Of a stretch of DNA of 64,000 nt, positions 63,247-64,000 are shown in pieces (the stretch's first letter is position 1; each line of letters starts with the position of its first letter). The DNA is from Arcicella rosea (lineage in GTDB: Bacteria; Bacteroidota; Bacteroidia; Cytophagales; Spirosomataceae). The stretch lies in contig NZ_JBEUMS010000001.1 of assembly GCF_040543805.1 (NCBI RefSeq), positions 310,001-374,000 on the forward strand, in the 5' to 3' direction. Position numbers and translations under genes: made by a program. The notes beneath the pieces are model-generated. The model ran no database searches. It was not told where the DNA came from and saw only the letters and a list, made by a program, of their open reading frames with translations.

Positions 63247-63309
63247 TCCTTAACAATCCTTTAATATTCTGGCAATCATCTGATTAAAGTAAAATAACAA
63301 CTTTGGATT

Positions 63310-64000
63310 ATGAAAACGCCAAAGCAATATAAAACCGTCATCATTTCTGATGTTCACCTAGGCTCAGAAGGTTCAAAAGCTAAAGAAGTAACAGCTTTCT
63401 TGAAGAGTATTTCCTGCGAAACCTTAATTATGAATGGCGATATTATTGATGGTTGGCAATTGAAAAAGGGTGGTTCTTGGAAGAAAAAACATACTGCTTT
63501 TTTCAGGGCTGTCTTGAAAATGATTGAAAATCATAATACCAAAGTAATTTATCTGAGAGGAAATCATGATGATTTTTTAGACCAAATCATCCCTTTTCAA
63601 TTAGGAAAATACTTTATCGTTCAGCGTGATTATATTTTACAATCTGGTTCAAAAAGCTTCTTTATTACTCATGGAGACATTTTTGATTCGGTGACTTCGC
63701 AAATGAAATGGCTCGCCTACCTCGGCGATATTGGTTATAATTTCCTTTTATCCATCAACAAACTATATAACCAATATCGTAAGTGGCGAGGTTTTTCTTA
63801 TTACTCTTTTTCGCAGAAAATTAAACAAAGAGTAAAGGAAGCGGTAAACTATGTTTCGGATTTTGAAGAAAAACTTATCGAATTAGCCAAAGCAAATCAT
63901 TGCGAAGGCATTATTTGTGGGCATATCCACAAACCAGACATTCGTTTGATTCAAGATATTACTTATATGAATTCTGGTGATTGGGTAGAATCATTAACAG
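63310..64000 (+). CDS. UDP-2,3-diacylglucosamine diphosphatase-like metallophosphoesterase (cut by window edge)
   Basis: 230 codons visible, open to the right edge. The motifs are VIISDVHLGS, MNGDIIDGW, LRGNHDDF, ITHGDIFDS and ICGHIHKPD, in order and spacing of the LpxH/YbbF-like family, which cleaves UDP-diacylglucosamine in lipid A synthesis. In Bacteroidota this family also has paralogs of unknown role, so lpxH is not assigned. It follows the PhoB-like gene on the same strand. Confidence 0.88.
   Translation, partial: MKTPKQYKTVIISDVHLGSEGSKAKEVTAFLKSISCETLIMNGDIIDGWQLKKGGSWKKKHTAFFRAVLKMIENHNTKVIYLRGNHDDFLDQIIPFQLGKYFIVQRDYILQSGSKSFFITHGDIFDSVTSQMKWLAYLGDIGYNFLLSINKLYNQYRKWRGFSYYSFSQKIKQRVKEAVNYVSDFEEKLIELAKANHCEGIICGHIHKPDIRLIQDITYMNSGDWVESLT

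Overview
The window comes from a member of the Bacteroidota, most likely the Cytophagales. The sequence evidence is: AT-rich DNA; promoters of the Bacteroidota type (TTG, about 17-20 bases, TAnnTTTG); an STN-bearing SusC/SusD pair behind an ECF sigma/FecR pair; a type IX secretion sorting domain; a DUF5522-type mini-protein; and ribosomal protein S3 with a Gly/Arg/Asn-rich tail. The genus cannot be fixed from sequence alone.

Layout. 1-6488 (minus) is the S10/spc ribosomal operon from rplC to a truncated rplE, with two promoters and a structured leader at 6489-6950. rpsJ is not next to rplC. 7144-13951 holds a glycosyltransferase, a YciI protein, a Crp-type regulator, ornithine aminotransferase, a DUF5522-type protein, a membrane protein with a membrane-bound AraC regulator, and a GNAT acetyltransferase. 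13990-14860 is repeat-rich: a 42-bp tandem repeat, then small hairpins. 14865-15495 is a MntA/HepT toxin-antitoxin pair. 15520-18128 is a cupredoxin plus sorbosone-dehydrogenase-like beta-propeller operon. 18500-23436 holds an AraC regulator, two small DUF proteins, and an operon of an aminotransferase and a flavin monooxygenase fused to a DsbA-like domain.

24001-40903 is a pectin utilization locus: ECF sigma, FecR, STN-SusC, SusD, a DUF4957/DUF5123-type lipoprotein, a PL10 pectate lyase, a 1575-residue pectate lyase-pectin methylesterase fusion exported by type IX secretion, and a DUF4382 lipoprotein. The enzymes would de-esterify and cleave pectin outside the cell. SusC/SusD would import the fragments, and FecR/sigma would couple import to transcription.

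41021-43699 encodes a serine hydrolase, a DUF2911 protein and an acyl-CoA thioesterase; a 63-bp palindromic tandem repeat lies between the first two. 43923-50155 is nuoL-nuoM-nuoN with a LytS-type histidine kinase inserted on the opposite strand between nuoM and nuoN. 50158-57457 holds a PyrR-like phosphoribosyltransferase, a YcxB-like protein, a small membrane protein, an S41 protease, RuvX, AroE, a DUF2059 protein and a thioredoxin-like protein. 57519-59939 is a divergent NarL-type two-component pair. The end has two metallophosphoesterases (the last, LpxH-like, is cut by the window edge), a D-Ala-D-Ala-ligase-like ATP-grasp enzyme and a PhoB-like response regulator.

The most unusual non-coding signal is a class of spacers built from 7-bp periodic sequence folded into inverted repeats. 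They occur between ribosomal genes and in many other spacers, and in two places they run into the 3' end of a coding sequence. Also notable are the 42-bp repeat, a multi-hairpin element in the rplC leader, and REP-like inverted pairs with a GTAG foot.
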